Shown: piece after piece, positions 44,926 through 54,057 of the stretch
How the letters are laid out: each line of letters opens with the position of its first letter
How positions within the stretch are numbered: the first letter of the stretch is position 1
Source: an uncultured Gammaproteobacteria bacterium
GTDB taxonomy: Bacteria; Pseudomonadota; Gammaproteobacteria; Chromatiales; Chromatiaceae
NCBI GenBank assembly: GCA_937926265.1
Contig: CALAZS010000046.1
Coordinates: 1 to 62,813 of the forward strand
Length of the DNA stretch: 62,813 nt
Reading direction: 5' to 3'
The notes under the pieces: model-generated
The model's input: the letters and a program-made list of their open reading frames with translations, nothing else
What the model was told of the DNA's origin: nothing
Databases searched by the model: none
Made by a program: the position numbers and the translations under genes

Positions 44926-45618
44926 TTAACGGGGTGATGAGTCAAAAATAACTGAAATCACGCTGATAATTTCCCCATTTACCCGCCATTGGATGTCATA
45001 TGAAGAGAATCTCATTCCGTAGATTCTGTCTGGTTCATCTTCCTGGTAGGCCGGACGGACATCGTAAGACAATACCTCAACAATCATATCTTTGAGCTTT
45101 TCATCAGCAATTTCCTTCAACTGATGTTTAGCCTGAGAAGAAAAATTGACCTGCATCTTTGCTTCCGGGGCGCCTTCAGCAAAGCCATCCATAGCCTCCG
45201 GCACATTATCTACGTAGGAAATATAAGGCTTGATATCGATAACCGGGGTCTGATCCACTGCATCAAGCCCAACAACTTTCAAAATCACCCCGGGCCCGCT
45301 GAGGTCAATGCCGCTGAGTTTGACGACCGACAGGCCAATATTGTTTGGCCGAAATGGAGAGCGGCTGGCAAACACGCCAACTTTTGCATTTCCTCCGAGT
45401 CTTGGCGGTCGGACAGTTGGATACCATTTATCTCTTTTGGCCTGATGAAAAATAAAACTGACCCAGATATGACTGAACTCCTGCAGCCCCCTGAACGCAT
45501 CAGGCTGGTTGAACGGAGCATGCATTACTATCTGCGATTCAATATTTACCAAGCCCGGCTGGCGCGGCACACCAAACTTTTCTTTAAACGGGGAATGAAC
45601 TGTGCCAATGACAATCAA
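44926..45618 (-). CDS. trmO: tRNA (N6-threonylcarbamoyladenosine-37) methyltransferase TrmO (TsaA/YaeB)
   Basis: Protein of 230 residues. Signature segments are GTVHSPFKEKFGVPRQPGLV, VRPPRLGGNAKVGVFASRSP and PNNIGLSVVKL, then VIDIKPYI, with the conserved DPRY-equivalent C-terminal EPDRIYGMRF. The family is a SAM-dependent beta-barrel methyltransferase that makes m6t6A in tRNA-Thr. Full length. It lies 18 bp downstream of ygiQ. Confidence 0.93.
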   Translation of the reverse strand: MIVIGTVHSPFKEKFGVPRQPGLVNIESQIVMHAPFNQPDAFRGLQEFSHIWVSFIFHQAKRDKWYPTVRPPRLGGNAKVGVFASRSPFRPNNIGLSVVKLSGIDLSGPGVILKVVGLDAVDQTPVIDIKPYISYVDNVPEAMDGFAEGAPEAKMQVNFSSQAKHQLKEIADEKLKDMIVEVLSYDVRPAYQEDEPDRIYGMRFSSYDIQWRVNGEIISVISVIFDSSPR

Positions 45619-45636
45619 TAGTTTCAGCCTTCAGGG

Positions 45637-47763
45637 CTACCTTCCAAGCCTTTGTTTTGACTTGTATTTTTTGGCCGTGAATTTTTTTCGTGGCCGGGGT
45701 TTAACATTACTCGGTAAGTCCGAATAACCTTTACCCTTAGGCACCAATTGATGTTTGCCGCTGCCAATTAAATCCTGTCTTCCCATGCGTTTAAGCGCAT
45801 CCCGCAACATTGGCCAGTTAGCAGGATCATGATAGCGCAGGAATGCCTTGTGCAGCTTTCTGCGCTTTTCGCCTTTGATGGAATTGACCTTTTCCGAACC
45901 GGCAGCACGAACGCGTTTTAAGGGATTAAGTCCACTATGGTACATGGCAGAGGCAATTGCCAAAGGCGTCGGCAGAAACGCCTGCACCTGGTCAGGCCGA
46001 AAACCATTCGACTTCAGCCAAAGAGCCAGGTTCAACATATCTTCATCGGTGGTGCCTGGATGAGCCGAGATAAAATAAGGAATCAGGTACTGCTCTTTAC
46101 CAGCCTCACGACTGTACTTGTCAAAAAGCTTTTTGAATCTTTCGTAGGTACCGATTCCGGGCTTCATCATTTTTGACAAAGGACCGGTTTCAGTATGTTC
46201 GGGAGCGATTTTCAGATAGCCACCAACATGATGAGTGACCAGTTCACGGATGTACTCCGGATCTTCCACGGCAAGGTCATAACGCAGCCCTGAGGCAATA
46301 AAAACCCGCTTGATACCGGGCAACGCCCTCGCCCTTCGATAAAGGCGGGTCAGGTGACTGTGATCGGTTTTCAGATTTTTACATATGCCGGGGTAAACAC
46401 AGGAAAGACGCCGGCAGGAAGCTTCGATCTTTTCATCCTTGCAATGCAGACGGTACATGTTTGCTGTCGGCCCGCCCAAATCTGAAATGTTACCGGTAAA
46501 ACCCGGTACCTGGTCCCTGATGGTTTCAATCTCCCGAATAATTGAGTCTTCCGAACGATTCTGAATAATACGCCCTTCATGCTCTGTGATTGAGCAGAAA
46601 GTACAGCCGCCAAAACAACCGCGCATAATATTTACCGAAAACCTGATCATCTCCCAAGCGGGGTTTTTCGCATCACCGTAAACCGGGTGCGGCTGACGTG
46701 TATATGGCAGTTCGTAGACTGCATCAAATTCATTACTGGTTAAAGGAATTGGTGGCGGATTAAGCCAGACATCACGCTTGCCGTGCCGTTGCACCAGGGC
46801 ACGTGCATTGCCGGGGTTGGTCTCCTGGTGAAATACCCTTGAGGTATGCGCATAAAGGCGGTTATCTTCAATGACCTGATCGAAAGATGGCAATCGCACA
46901 ACCAGTTTGTCCCTGTCCAGACCACGAGGACGATGATTAAACTGAATAATATTGGTTTGTGTTGCGGCAGGTTTCTGTTCACTGCAACTGGACTGGGTTT
47001 TTGTTGTATCCAGGTAAGGGTTTGGATCCGCTGTCAGTTCCGATTTTTCATCATCAAGCACCGTCGAGTCCATTTCCATCCAGCCATCAGGAATGCCCTG
47101 GCGCATGAAACCGGTACCACGGATGTCCTGGATATCCTGAATTGCTTCACCTGCCGCCAGACGATGTGACAGTTCCACAATCGCCCGCTCAGCATTACCG
47201 AATAACAGCATGTCTGCCTTGGAATCGGGAAGAATGGAACGGCGAACTTTCTCTGACCAGTAATCGTAGTGGGCAATCCGTCGCAGGCTTGCCTCAATAC
47301 CACCAATGACAATCGGAACGCCCTTGAAAGCCTCCCTGGCTCGTTGTGCGTAAACAATCACCGAGCGGTCAGGTCGCTTACCAGCTTCGCCATTAGGTGT
47401 GTAGGCATCATCGGAACGGCGTTTACGATCAGATGTATAGCGGTTAACCATCGAATCCATGTTGCCGGCAGTAATGCCAAAGTACAGGTTCGGCTTTCCC
47501 AACACCCGAAATGCTTCAGCACTATGCCAGTCAGGCTGGGCAATAATCCCAACCCTGAATCCCTGGGACTCGAGCAGACGACCAATCAAGGCCATTCCAA
47601 AACTCGGATGGTCTACGTAAGCATCACCGGTCACGATAATAATGTCACAGCTGTCCCAGCCGAGATCGTCCATTTCTTCACGGGACATTGGCAGAACCGG
47701 TGCCGGCCCGAAACGGCTGGCCCAGTACTTTCGATAGCTGAATATGTTTTGAGCTGATTGCAT
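45637..47763 (-). CDS. ygiQ: YgiQ-family radical SAM protein (UPF0313)
   Basis: Protein of 708 residues. The radical SAM motif CFGGCTFCSITEHEGR (C-x3-C-x2-C) is preceded by the YgiQ N-terminal domain, starting PMSREEMDDLGWDSCDI, with the cobalamin-like GRLLESQGFRVG segment. A Lys/Arg-rich tail ends the protein. Complete compared with family members of about 700-740 residues. Cytoplasmic; the reaction is not established. Confidence 0.95.
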   Translation of the reverse strand: MQSAQNIFSYRKYWASRFGPAPVLPMSREEMDDLGWDSCDIIIVTGDAYVDHPSFGMALIGRLLESQGFRVGIIAQPDWHSAEAFRVLGKPNLYFGITAGNMDSMVNRYTSDRKRRSDDAYTPNGEAGKRPDRSVIVYAQRAREAFKGVPIVIGGIEASLRRIAHYDYWSEKVRRSILPDSKADMLLFGNAERAIVELSHRLAAGEAIQDIQDIRGTGFMRQGIPDGWMEMDSTVLDDEKSELTADPNPYLDTTKTQSSCSEQKPAATQTNIIQFNHRPRGLDRDKLVVRLPSFDQVIEDNRLYAHTSRVFHQETNPGNARALVQRHGKRDVWLNPPPIPLTSNEFDAVYELPYTRQPHPVYGDAKNPAWEMIRFSVNIMRGCFGGCTFCSITEHEGRIIQNRSEDSIIREIETIRDQVPGFTGNISDLGGPTANMYRLHCKDEKIEASCRRLSCVYPGICKNLKTDHSHLTRLYRRARALPGIKRVFIASGLRYDLAVEDPEYIRELVTHHVGGYLKIAPEHTETGPLSKMMKPGIGTYERFKKLFDKYSREAGKEQYLIPYFISAHPGTTDEDMLNLALWLKSNGFRPDQVQAFLPTPLAIASAMYHSGLNPLKRVRAAGSEKVNSIKGEKRRKLHKAFLRYHDPANWPMLRDALKRMGRQDLIGSGKHQLVPKGKGYSDLPSNVKPRPRKKFTAKKYKSKQRLGR

Positions 47764-47965
47764 AAATTCCAGACCGTGAGGTTTACCCTGAATAAAATTT
47801 AAGTTGCGCCTTGAGCGACCGATACCAATATTAAACCATTATAGTTCTTTCAGTAGCACAGCTGGCCACTGAAAAAATAGCGAAATAAATGTGCCATATT
47901 GCCTGTCTAGATTTAGGAGTTGATCATTTTTAGGTAACCCCATGCAGATAAAAGGATCCAATATC

Positions 47966-48838
47966 ATGCGCAAAGCTTCATTACTGACTCTGCTACTCGT
48001 TATTTCTTTTCCACTAAACCTGTTAGCAGAATCACTGAAAACCGATTCATTGAGGGTTGATGCCAATTGGCTTTCCAGTCAGCTTGATAATGAGAACCTG
48101 GTGGTGCTCGATGTGCGACCCAGGGAAGATTATGAGTTGGAGCACATACCCGGCGCTCTGCATTTCCCGGAATCAATGACTTACCGCAATCAGGATGAGG
48201 GGGGATCAATCGTAGAACCCAATATCATCCAGAAAAGCCTGCAGGAACTTGGCGTCGACACTCATCACGAAATTGTTGTATATGATGATGGTAAATTGTT
48301 CAAATCCTCCCGGGTCTTCTGGACCCTGGAAGTCTACGGTTTTAAAAATGTAAGAGTACTCAATGGTGGCCTGGTGGCATGGAAAAAACCGGGCTTTCCC
48401 TTGACCGATGAAGTCTCAAAACGCCCTCCCAGCAAGTATGTCGCAATGGTTGATCACCAGCGCATAGCCAGCAAGTTTTCAACTCAACTGGCCACGATTA
48501 ACCCAAAACAAACAGTCATAGATGCACGCTCAACAAAAGCCTATCGTGGTGAAACCTCTACTGCCAAACGTTTCGGCCATATTCCATCGGCAATCAATAT
48601 TGCTGTTCATCAGCAGTTTGAAAACACTGATAATGCCAACTTTCTTTTAAATTCTGATGAATTGAGAAATCTTTATTCCGGTGTTCCCAAAGATGAAAAG
48701 GTCGTACTATATTGTGAGGTTGGCAAGGTTTCTTCGACCAACTACCTGGTACTGCGTGAACTCGGATACGACGTTGCCAACTACGATGCCTCCTGGCGTG
48801 AATGGGGAAATGACTTTACCCTGCCGATAGAAAAATAA
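47966..48838 (+). CDS. exported two-domain rhodanese-like sulfurtransferase
   Basis: Protein of 290 residues from the ATG at 47966 (AAAGGA 9 nt upstream); an ATG eight codons earlier is also possible. A Sec signal peptide ends near LLAES. The N-terminal rhodanese domain has Asp at the catalytic position (IVVYDDGK), as in thiosulfate/mercaptopyruvate sulfurtransferases, and the C-terminal domain has the active Cys at residue 250 in VLYCEVGKVSS, within a six-residue C-x2-G-x2-S loop. Probably periplasmic, transferring sulfane sulfur. It starts a pair with the GGDEF/EAL gene 18 bp downstream. Confidence 0.9.
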   Translation: MRKASLLTLLLVISFPLNLLAESLKTDSLRVDANWLSSQLDNENLVVLDVRPREDYELEHIPGALHFPESMTYRNQDEGGSIVEPNIIQKSLQELGVDTHHEIVVYDDGKLFKSSRVFWTLEVYGFKNVRVLNGGLVAWKKPGFPLTDEVSKRPPSKYVAMVDHQRIASKFSTQLATINPKQTVIDARSTKAYRGETSTAKRFGHIPSAINIAVHQQFENTDNANFLLNSDELRNLYSGVPKDEKVVLYCEVGKVSSTNYLVLRELGYDVANYDASWREWGNDFTLPIEK

Positions 48839-48856
48839 TTTTTCAAGATATTTACG

Positions 48857-50842
48857 ATGTGGAACAAAATCAGTATTCGCTGGCAGTTAATTGCGTTGAT
48901 GTCCGTGGCATTGATTTTGATACAGGCTGCGCTTTTCGCAGTGGATTTTCTCTCAGACAGCCATCAACGCAAGTTACTTGCGGTTGAAGAAGCGACCACC
49001 CTCAGTCATGCCCTTCAGCATGACCTGGTCAAAGCGGTCATTGACCCCAGGGCTGACACCTATTCAGACATTTCTTTTCGCGTCAGCGGCTTTGAATCCG
49101 TAATGATGCTGGCCGTCATTAATGCCCAGGGAAACCAGACGCTGAATTACATTCGTAACGGCTTTAGTCCGCCAGCAGAGCTGGCGATTGCCTCCATGGA
49201 AAAAACCATCTTTTCCGACCGCTTCCTGCATATCAAGCAACCCCTGGTTGTTGATAATTACCAGTTCGGTGAAATGTTTTTTCTTATCGATATGGAAAAA
49301 TACAATACCGGCCTTAAAGAACAGCTTAAAAACCGGCTTATTGTGTTTCACGCCGGCCTCGTCATTGCTTTGCTGATAGCCTGGTATATCAGCAGGAATT
49401 ATACGAAACCTTTTTCACGCCTTGCAGAGGCAATGCACAACGCTGACCTCGCCAGCCTTAATTTCCCAAGGGTTCAAACCAACCTCAAAAATGAAATCGG
49501 TTTGTTATACGACGGATATAACGAGCTTACCGATGAAATCACTGAAAAGACCAAACATCTTAAATACCTGGGCGAACATGACACGTTGACCGGTTTACAT
49601 AACCGTTACGCGATTGAACAGAAAATAGCCGTGTCCCTGAGTGAAGAATGTCAATTTCCAAGTACATTGCTGATGGTTGATATTGATGAGTTTAAAATCA
49701 TTAACGATACTGCCGGTCATGCTGCCGGTGATGATCTGCTCAAACAACTAGGATTACTGTTATCCCAGGGCCTGGATAAATCAGCTGACCTGGCACGCAT
49801 AGGGGGTGATGATTTTCTGATTCTGTTGCCAGGCCAGGATGAAAACCAGGCATTGAAACAGGCTGAAAAACTGGCTGCTTCGCTTAATGGCTTTCGCTTT
49901 AGCTGGCAGGAACATCTTTTCAATATTACCTGTACCATCGGCGGGATTTCATACAAGCCCTGCGAATTCACCCCGCAATCTGTTTCTATTGCGCTTGATA
50001 CCGCTTTTTATGCCGCCAAGGCAAACGGTCATGGCCAAATTCATTTCTACCGGCCTGACGATGAAAAAGTTCAGCAATATCGCTCTGATGTGAAAACTGT
50101 CAGCATCATCAGGGATGCCCTGGCAAAAGGAGATGCAAGGTTTGAACTGTGGGCTCAGGCAATTGTGCCATTTCAAAAGCAAACCGAACAGGTCAGTTAC
50201 GAGATTTTACTGCGCCTCAAAGATGCCGATGGCAACATGGTCTACCCGGATGTCTTTCTACCCACGGCCAACCGCTATCAGTTAATGGTGGCAGTTGACA
50301 GCTACGTACTCTGGCAATACCTCGAAACGGTCAGCCAACATCATGAGCATATTCAAAATCTGGCATTTGTGAACATCAACCTGGGCGGTTCCACCCTGAA
50401 CAATCCCGATTTTCAGGAAAAACTACGCCTTGCTATTGAAACATTTGATTTTCCCTGGGAGAAACTGGTTCTCGAGGTAACCGAAACCTCTGCAGTAGGC
50501 AACCTGGCGTTGGCTTCTGATTTCATACAGTACTGCCGTAAACTGGGTATGCGGGTTGCGCTGGACGATTTTGGAACCGGCATGGCCTCGTTTGAATACC
50601 TTAAACATCTACCACTGGATGTCGTCAAAATTGATGGCAGTTTTGTCAGGGATATGCTCGATGACCCGGTCGACAGGGCAATGGTCAGCTATGTTAATGA
50701 CATCAGTAAATTACGTAACCAGGAAACCATTGCCGAATTTGTGGAACTGGCGGAGCATCAAAAACAGTTAACTGAAATTGGTATTGATTATGGGCAGGGA
50801 TACCACCTGGAGAAGCCCAAGCCGCTTCAGGCCTGGCTGTAA
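48857..50842 (+). CDS. membrane-bound GGDEF/EAL cyclic-di-GMP protein
   Basis: Protein of 661 residues. TM1 (about 10-32), a periplasmic sensor (about 35-165), TM2 (about 168-185) and a HAMP-like linker lead to a GGDEF domain with DIDEFKIIND and the active-site sequence GGDDF (316-320), where the catalytic Glu of GGDEF is Asp. The EAL domain has EILLR with Glu 449, EVTET, ALDDFGTGMASFE, KIDGSF and YGQGYHLEKP, so its metal ligands look intact and phosphodiesterase activity is plausible, with weak or no cyclase activity. Cotranscribed with the periplasmic rhodanese. Confidence 0.92.
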   Translation: MWNKISIRWQLIALMSVALILIQAALFAVDFLSDSHQRKLLAVEEATTLSHALQHDLVKAVIDPRADTYSDISFRVSGFESVMMLAVINAQGNQTLNYIRNGFSPPAELAIASMEKTIFSDRFLHIKQPLVVDNYQFGEMFFLIDMEKYNTGLKEQLKNRLIVFHAGLVIALLIAWYISRNYTKPFSRLAEAMHNADLASLNFPRVQTNLKNEIGLLYDGYNELTDEITEKTKHLKYLGEHDTLTGLHNRYAIEQKIAVSLSEECQFPSTLLMVDIDEFKIINDTAGHAAGDDLLKQLGLLLSQGLDKSADLARIGGDDFLILLPGQDENQALKQAEKLAASLNGFRFSWQEHLFNITCTIGGISYKPCEFTPQSVSIALDTAFYAAKANGHGQIHFYRPDDEKVQQYRSDVKTVSIIRDALAKGDARFELWAQAIVPFQKQTEQVSYEILLRLKDADGNMVYPDVFLPTANRYQLMVAVDSYVLWQYLETVSQHHEHIQNLAFVNINLGGSTLNNPDFQEKLRLAIETFDFPWEKLVLEVTETSAVGNLALASDFIQYCRKLGMRVALDDFGTGMASFEYLKHLPLDVVKIDGSFVRDMLDDPVDRAMVSYVNDISKLRNQETIAEFVELAEHQKQLTEIGIDYGQGYHLEKPKPLQAWL

Positions 50843-50906
50843 CAACAAAAGTTGTTACAGTCGTCATACGAAATGTTTTGGGTATGACTAATTTAGAGAG
50901 TGATTC

Positions 50907-51098
50907 TCACTGAATATTGTCAAGTAGAGCACAGCATTGATTCAGACGATCTTTATAGAAAGCCACCATGGCTTTCTCATAAGCACAATCGCCATCGTAA
51001 CCCAGTTCTTCGAGTCGTTTTTCAATACTGACTTTTTCCTCAAGCAAACATTCAACACTGAGATCACTTGTTTTCAAACAGTTTAAGTTTTGATGCAT
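50907..51098 (-). CDS. small cysteine-containing unknown protein, 63 aa
   Basis: From the ATG at 51098 (GAGAGATAAC just upstream) a 63-residue acidic, helical-looking protein with five Cys, including a CC pair near the C-terminus (LNQCCALLDNIQ). The centre reads EKRLEELGYDGDCAYEKA. No membrane segment or signal. I do not recognise a family. It is convergent with the GGDEF/EAL gene and divergent from the Nudix gene (96 bp). Confidence 0.55.
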   Translation of the reverse strand: MHQNLNCLKTSDLSVECLLEEKVSIEKRLEELGYDGDCAYEKAMVAFYKDRLNQCCALLDNIQ

Positions 51099-51194
51099 AG
51101 TTATCTCTCTATTATTGACTTGTATACTTGCATGAGAGACTTTAATAGAGGTATATGACAATTGTGTGACGCATAATTCCCATTACAGAGACAT

Positions 51195-51659
51195 ATGGCA
51201 GAAATACTTGAGCGGATTCGAATCACTCCCAGGGCAGTGATTATTAAACAAACTGAAATATTGCTGCAACATAAGCAATATGAGGATGGTTCTGAACGCC
51301 ATGTTCTGCCAGGAGGCTCGATTGAACCCGGGGAAACGCTGGAACAGGCATTAATCAGGGAATGCGAAGAGGAAATCGGTACCACTATCACTGTAGAGCG
51401 CTTGTTGCATGTAGCTGATGTGTTCCGCGACAGGAAAACCATCCCACCCACACGCAGACAGCAGGTAGAGTTCTTATTTCAGTGTCGTGTTCCTGACAGT
51501 TATTCTGCCAGGAACGGCCCTGCCCCGGATAAACACCAGGTTGCAGTAAAATGGGTGGCACTGAACCGGCTACCCGACCTGCTTTATCCTGCATCTTTTG
51601 CAGACAAGCTGCTAAATCTCACACTAAATACGCCTGTATATCTGGGGCTCATTGAGTAA
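51195..51659 (+). CDS. Nudix hydrolase
   Basis: Protein of 154 residues. A perfect Nudix box (G-x5-E-x7-RE-x2-EE-x-G) runs from Gly 41 to Thr 63, including GSIEPGETLEQALIRE. Hydrolyses a nucleoside diphosphate linked to another group, with Mg; the substrate cannot be told from the box. Soluble, no extra domains. It is followed after 29 bp by the glyoxalase gene. Confidence 0.9.
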   Translation: MAEILERIRITPRAVIIKQTEILLQHKQYEDGSERHVLPGGSIEPGETLEQALIRECEEEIGTTITVERLLHVADVFRDRKTIPPTRRQQVEFLFQCRVPDSYSARNGPAPDKHQVAVKWVALNRLPDLLYPASFADKLLNLTLNTPVYLGLIE

Positions 51660-51688
51660 GAATAAATTTTTTGAATCAGGAAAATACC

Positions 51689-52081
51689 ATGCGATTACTT
51701 CATACCATGTTAAGAGTTGGAAATCTTGAAAAGTCAGTAGCGTTTTACCGGGATGTTCTGGGCATGCAGGAACTTCGCAGGAAAGACTACCCGGATGGCA
51801 AGTTCACTTTGGCTTTCATGGGCTATGGCAATGAATCTGACAACACGGTGCTCGAATTGACCCACAACTGGGATACCGATTCTTATGAAATGGGGAGTGG
51901 CTTTGGACATCTTGCAATTGAAGTAGACGATGTATACCAGGCTGCCGACGACATGAAAGCTGTTGGTGCCAAATGTCTGCGTGAAGCCGGACCCATGAAT
52001 GCCGGCACAACCATCATTGCTTTTTTTGAAGACCCGGATGGCTATCCGATTGAATTAATCGGAAAACGTTCAAGAAGTTAA
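51689..52081 (+). CDS. gloA: lactoylglutathione lyase (glyoxalase I)
   Basis: Protein of 130 residues from the ATG at 51689 (AGGA 7 nt upstream). Metal ligands of the short, bacterial nickel-type GloA are in place: His in LLHTMLRVG, Glu in VLELTHNW, His in FGHLAIEVDD, Glu in YPIELIG. Converts the methylglyoxal-glutathione hemithioacetal to S-lactoylglutathione. Likely cotranscribed with the Nudix gene, and converges on ureG. Confidence 0.95.
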   Translation: MRLLHTMLRVGNLEKSVAFYRDVLGMQELRRKDYPDGKFTLAFMGYGNESDNTVLELTHNWDTDSYEMGSGFGHLAIEVDDVYQAADDMKAVGAKCLREAGPMNAGTTIIAFFEDPDGYPIELIGKRSRS

Positions 52082-52131
52082 ATATCTAAAAGAATTTAAA
52101 TATCAATAAGATGAAATTAATGACCTAAGAA

Positions 52132-52743
52132 TTACAACATACCTTTATCAATGATAAAGTCGATGACTTGCTGAACGCCTTCTCCTTGTTTCAAATTACT
52201 GAAAACATATGGATTGTCACCTCGCATACGTTTGGTATCTTCTTCCATTACTTCAAGAGATGCACCAACATAAGGTGCCAGGTCGATCTTATTGATTACC
52301 AGCAAGTCTGATTTGGTAATACCGGGTCCGCCTTTGCGTGGTATTTTTTCACCTTCAGAAACATCAATAACATAAATCATAAGATCAGCTAATTCAGGAC
52401 TGAAAGTTGCTGACAGGTTATCTCCACCACTCTCAATAAAGACTGCATCAAGCTGTGGGAACTTTGCCTGAAGATCGGCCACAGCAGCCAGGTTCATTGA
52501 GGCATCTTCCCTGATTGCTGTATGAGGACAACCACCTGTTTCAACGCCCACGATACGTTCTTCCGGTAAAGCTTCGGCACGAGTCAGGATTTTCGCATCC
52601 TCCTTTGTATAGATGTCGTTGGTTACGACAGCAATATCATATTTTTCGCGCAATTTTTTACATAACACTTCGAGAAGTGCAGTTTTTCCGGAACCGACCG
52701 GACCTCCGACACCAATTCTAAGAGGGGTTTTATTACCTGACAT
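52132..52743 (-). CDS. ureG: urease accessory GTPase UreG
   Basis: Protein of 203 residues from the ATG at 52743 (MSGNKTPLRIG), the standard length; upstream in-frame codons overlap the end of ureF. P-loop GPVGSGKT (14-21), the metal-binding CPH in ETGGCPHTAIREDAS, and the base-recognition NKIDLAPYVG are clear. It hydrolyses GTP to drive nickel delivery into urease with UreD, UreF and UreE. Last gene of the urea cluster. Confidence 0.97.
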   Translation of the reverse strand: MSGNKTPLRIGVGGPVGSGKTALLEVLCKKLREKYDIAVVTNDIYTKEDAKILTRAEALPEERIVGVETGGCPHTAIREDASMNLAAVADLQAKFPQLDAVFIESGGDNLSATFSPELADLMIYVIDVSEGEKIPRKGGPGITKSDLLVINKIDLAPYVGASLEVMEEDTKRMRGDNPYVFSNLKQGEGVQQVIDFIIDKGML

Positions 52744-52747
52744 AGTT

Positions 52748-53437
52748 CTACGACCTGAATAACCTTGTGTATTGCGTCTCATGTAAGCTACTGGCGATAG
52801 CCATGGCTGGCGCAGATGCACCTATCTCCTCATCTTCAGCAGATAGACCTGTTTCAACTGCTTGAGGTAGTAAACCGGACAATTTCATCAAGAGTTTCTG
52901 ACCAGCTGTTTGGCCAAGCGGCACCAGCTTGATCGCTGCGGCAACCTGATTTTCAATCAGTCCCCAGGCATAGCCCAAGGCAGCCTGCTTTAACGGAATA
53001 TTCCAGCTAAATGCAGCAAGGGCAAAGCCTGACAACTGTGTTAATTGTAAAGATTGCTGATATTTAGCCGCGCCCACTACTTCAAGGTCAATCAACAGGG
53101 AAGTTAATGCCCTTCCCCTGTTGTTTTCTTCCTGTCTGAGTTCACTGGTTTCCCGGCTGGCTACCAGATATTCTGACCAATAAGTTACATCATTTTCGTT
53201 ATCTTCCTGAAATGCCTGGTATAAACGCTTGAATACTGGAATATCAAGATAGCTAAGCCCATCTTCAATTAAACCTGTCATCCAGTTATAGACATCATCA
53301 GAATCTTTAACTTGCGAGTTTTCAACTGCCCACTCCAATCCCTGCGAATAAGTGAATGCACCTATTGGTAAAGATGGACTGACAAGCTGCATCAATCTTA
53401 AATCAGGCAGTCCGTTTAATATTTTTTCAGTGTGCAT
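52748..53437 (-). CDS. ureF: urease accessory protein UreF
   Basis: Protein of 229 residues from the ATG at 53437 (MHTEKILNGLPDLR), which lies inside the His-tail codons of ureE, so translation is coupled. The helical UreF signature SPSLPIGAFTYSQGLEWAVE is clear, and GLIENQVAAAIKLVPLGQTA is conserved. It bridges UreD and UreG on the apo-urease. The stop is 4 nt before the ureG ATG. Confidence 0.95.
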   Translation of the reverse strand: MHTEKILNGLPDLRLMQLVSPSLPIGAFTYSQGLEWAVENSQVKDSDDVYNWMTGLIEDGLSYLDIPVFKRLYQAFQEDNENDVTYWSEYLVASRETSELRQEENNRGRALTSLLIDLEVVGAAKYQQSLQLTQLSGFALAAFSWNIPLKQAALGYAWGLIENQVAAAIKLVPLGQTAGQKLLMKLSGLLPQAVETGLSAEDEEIGASAPAMAIASSLHETQYTRLFRS

Positions 53438-53909
53438 GACTGTGAGAGTGACCGTGTGAATGTTTGCCATGCGCATGGTCGCTATGGTGTTCGCCATACG
53501 CACCAGCTTCCGGCTCAAAGGGTGCCTGTTCACAAACAGGCTCCAACCCCAACCCTCTCACCATATCATCAAGAACATGATCATGTTGATAACGCGCAAA
53601 GCCGTCACCTATTTGCAATGGTGTATGACGGTTACCCAGGTGATAACAAACCCTGGACAGTAACAAGGCATTGTCACTACTCACTGTAGAAACGGTTTCT
53701 TCTGCAGCTTTTATCTTTGCCACAACGCCATCATCAGTTGCTATGCAGTCGTCGCCCCTGAGAATGGGCCCTCTATCAAGAAACAAACCTGCTTCTTCGC
53801 CATTATCCAGAACAACTTTGAGGCGCCCTTTGGTACGCTGATCAAATGGCAGCGTCATAGTTATGTCTGCTTTTTCAGCCGTCTCAAGGCGTTTTGTAAA
53901 TTTCAACAT
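53427..53909 (-). CDS. ureE: urease accessory nickel chaperone UreE, His-rich tail
   Basis: Protein of 160 residues from the ATG at 53909 (MLKFTKRL); another ATG nine codons earlier gives 169, and neither has a strong ribosome site. The core PFDQRTKGRL and YHLGNRHTPLQ match UreE. The C-terminal 22 residues are dominated by His, a nickel-binding tail as in Klebsiella UreE. It delivers nickel to UreG. A 121-bp gap containing a palindromic element separates it from ureC. Confidence 0.95.
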   Translation of the reverse strand: MLKFTKRLETAEKADITMTLPFDQRTKGRLKVVLDNGEEAGLFLDRGPILRGDDCIATDDGVVAKIKAAEETVSTVSSDNALLLSRVCYHLGNRHTPLQIGDGFARYQHDHVLDDMVRGLGLEPVCEQAPFEPEAGAYGEHHSDHAHGKHSHGHSHSHAH

Positions 53910-53947
53910 AGTCAAACAATCTATATTAATGAGCATCAGCCAGCATA

Positions 53948-54025
53948 TTTAATTCAAAAGACGCCGTAAATATATCCGTATAGGCTTGGATGCAGCTTCC
54001 CTGCTGCATACACTTTTGAATTAAA
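53948..54025. repeat. three-way-junction palindromic element between ureC and ureE
   Basis: The outer stem is a perfect 13-bp inverted repeat (TTTAATTCAAAAG / CTTTTGAATTAAA). Inside are two hairpins: GCC...GGC enclosing ATATATCCGTAT (about 53963-53985), and ATGCAGC / GCTGCAT with loop TTCCCT (53990-54009). Such TCC-loop three-way elements look like an interspersed repeat family. No long T run follows on the minus strand, so it may stabilise or process the mRNA rather than terminate. Confidence 0.65.
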
Positions 54026-54057
54026 ACACTGACTACTGCCAAAAACCCAAACAGGTT

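Noticed and set aside
45124..45621. Plus-strand frame of 165 codons opposite trmO
   Set aside because: The TrmO motifs on the minus strand are unambiguous; this frame has no ribosome site or family pattern.
47269..47757. Plus-strand frame of 162 codons opposite ygiQ
   Set aside because: Antisense to the conserved N-terminal YgiQ domain with no independent support.
47850..47880. Hairpin TTTCAGT...ACTGAAA between ygiQ and the rhodanese gene as terminator
   Set aside because: Only 7 bp, placed between divergent genes and upstream of both, where no transcript should end.
50147..50200. Degenerate EAL motif at FELWAQ
   Set aside because: The true EAL-position motif is EILLR slightly downstream; FELWAQ corresponds to the preceding strand, so the phosphodiesterase site is not lost on this ground.
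50868..50895. Stem GTCATAC/GTATGAC after the GGDEF/EAL gene
   Set aside because: Seven pairs with a 12-nt loop and no T run; not convincing as terminator or site.
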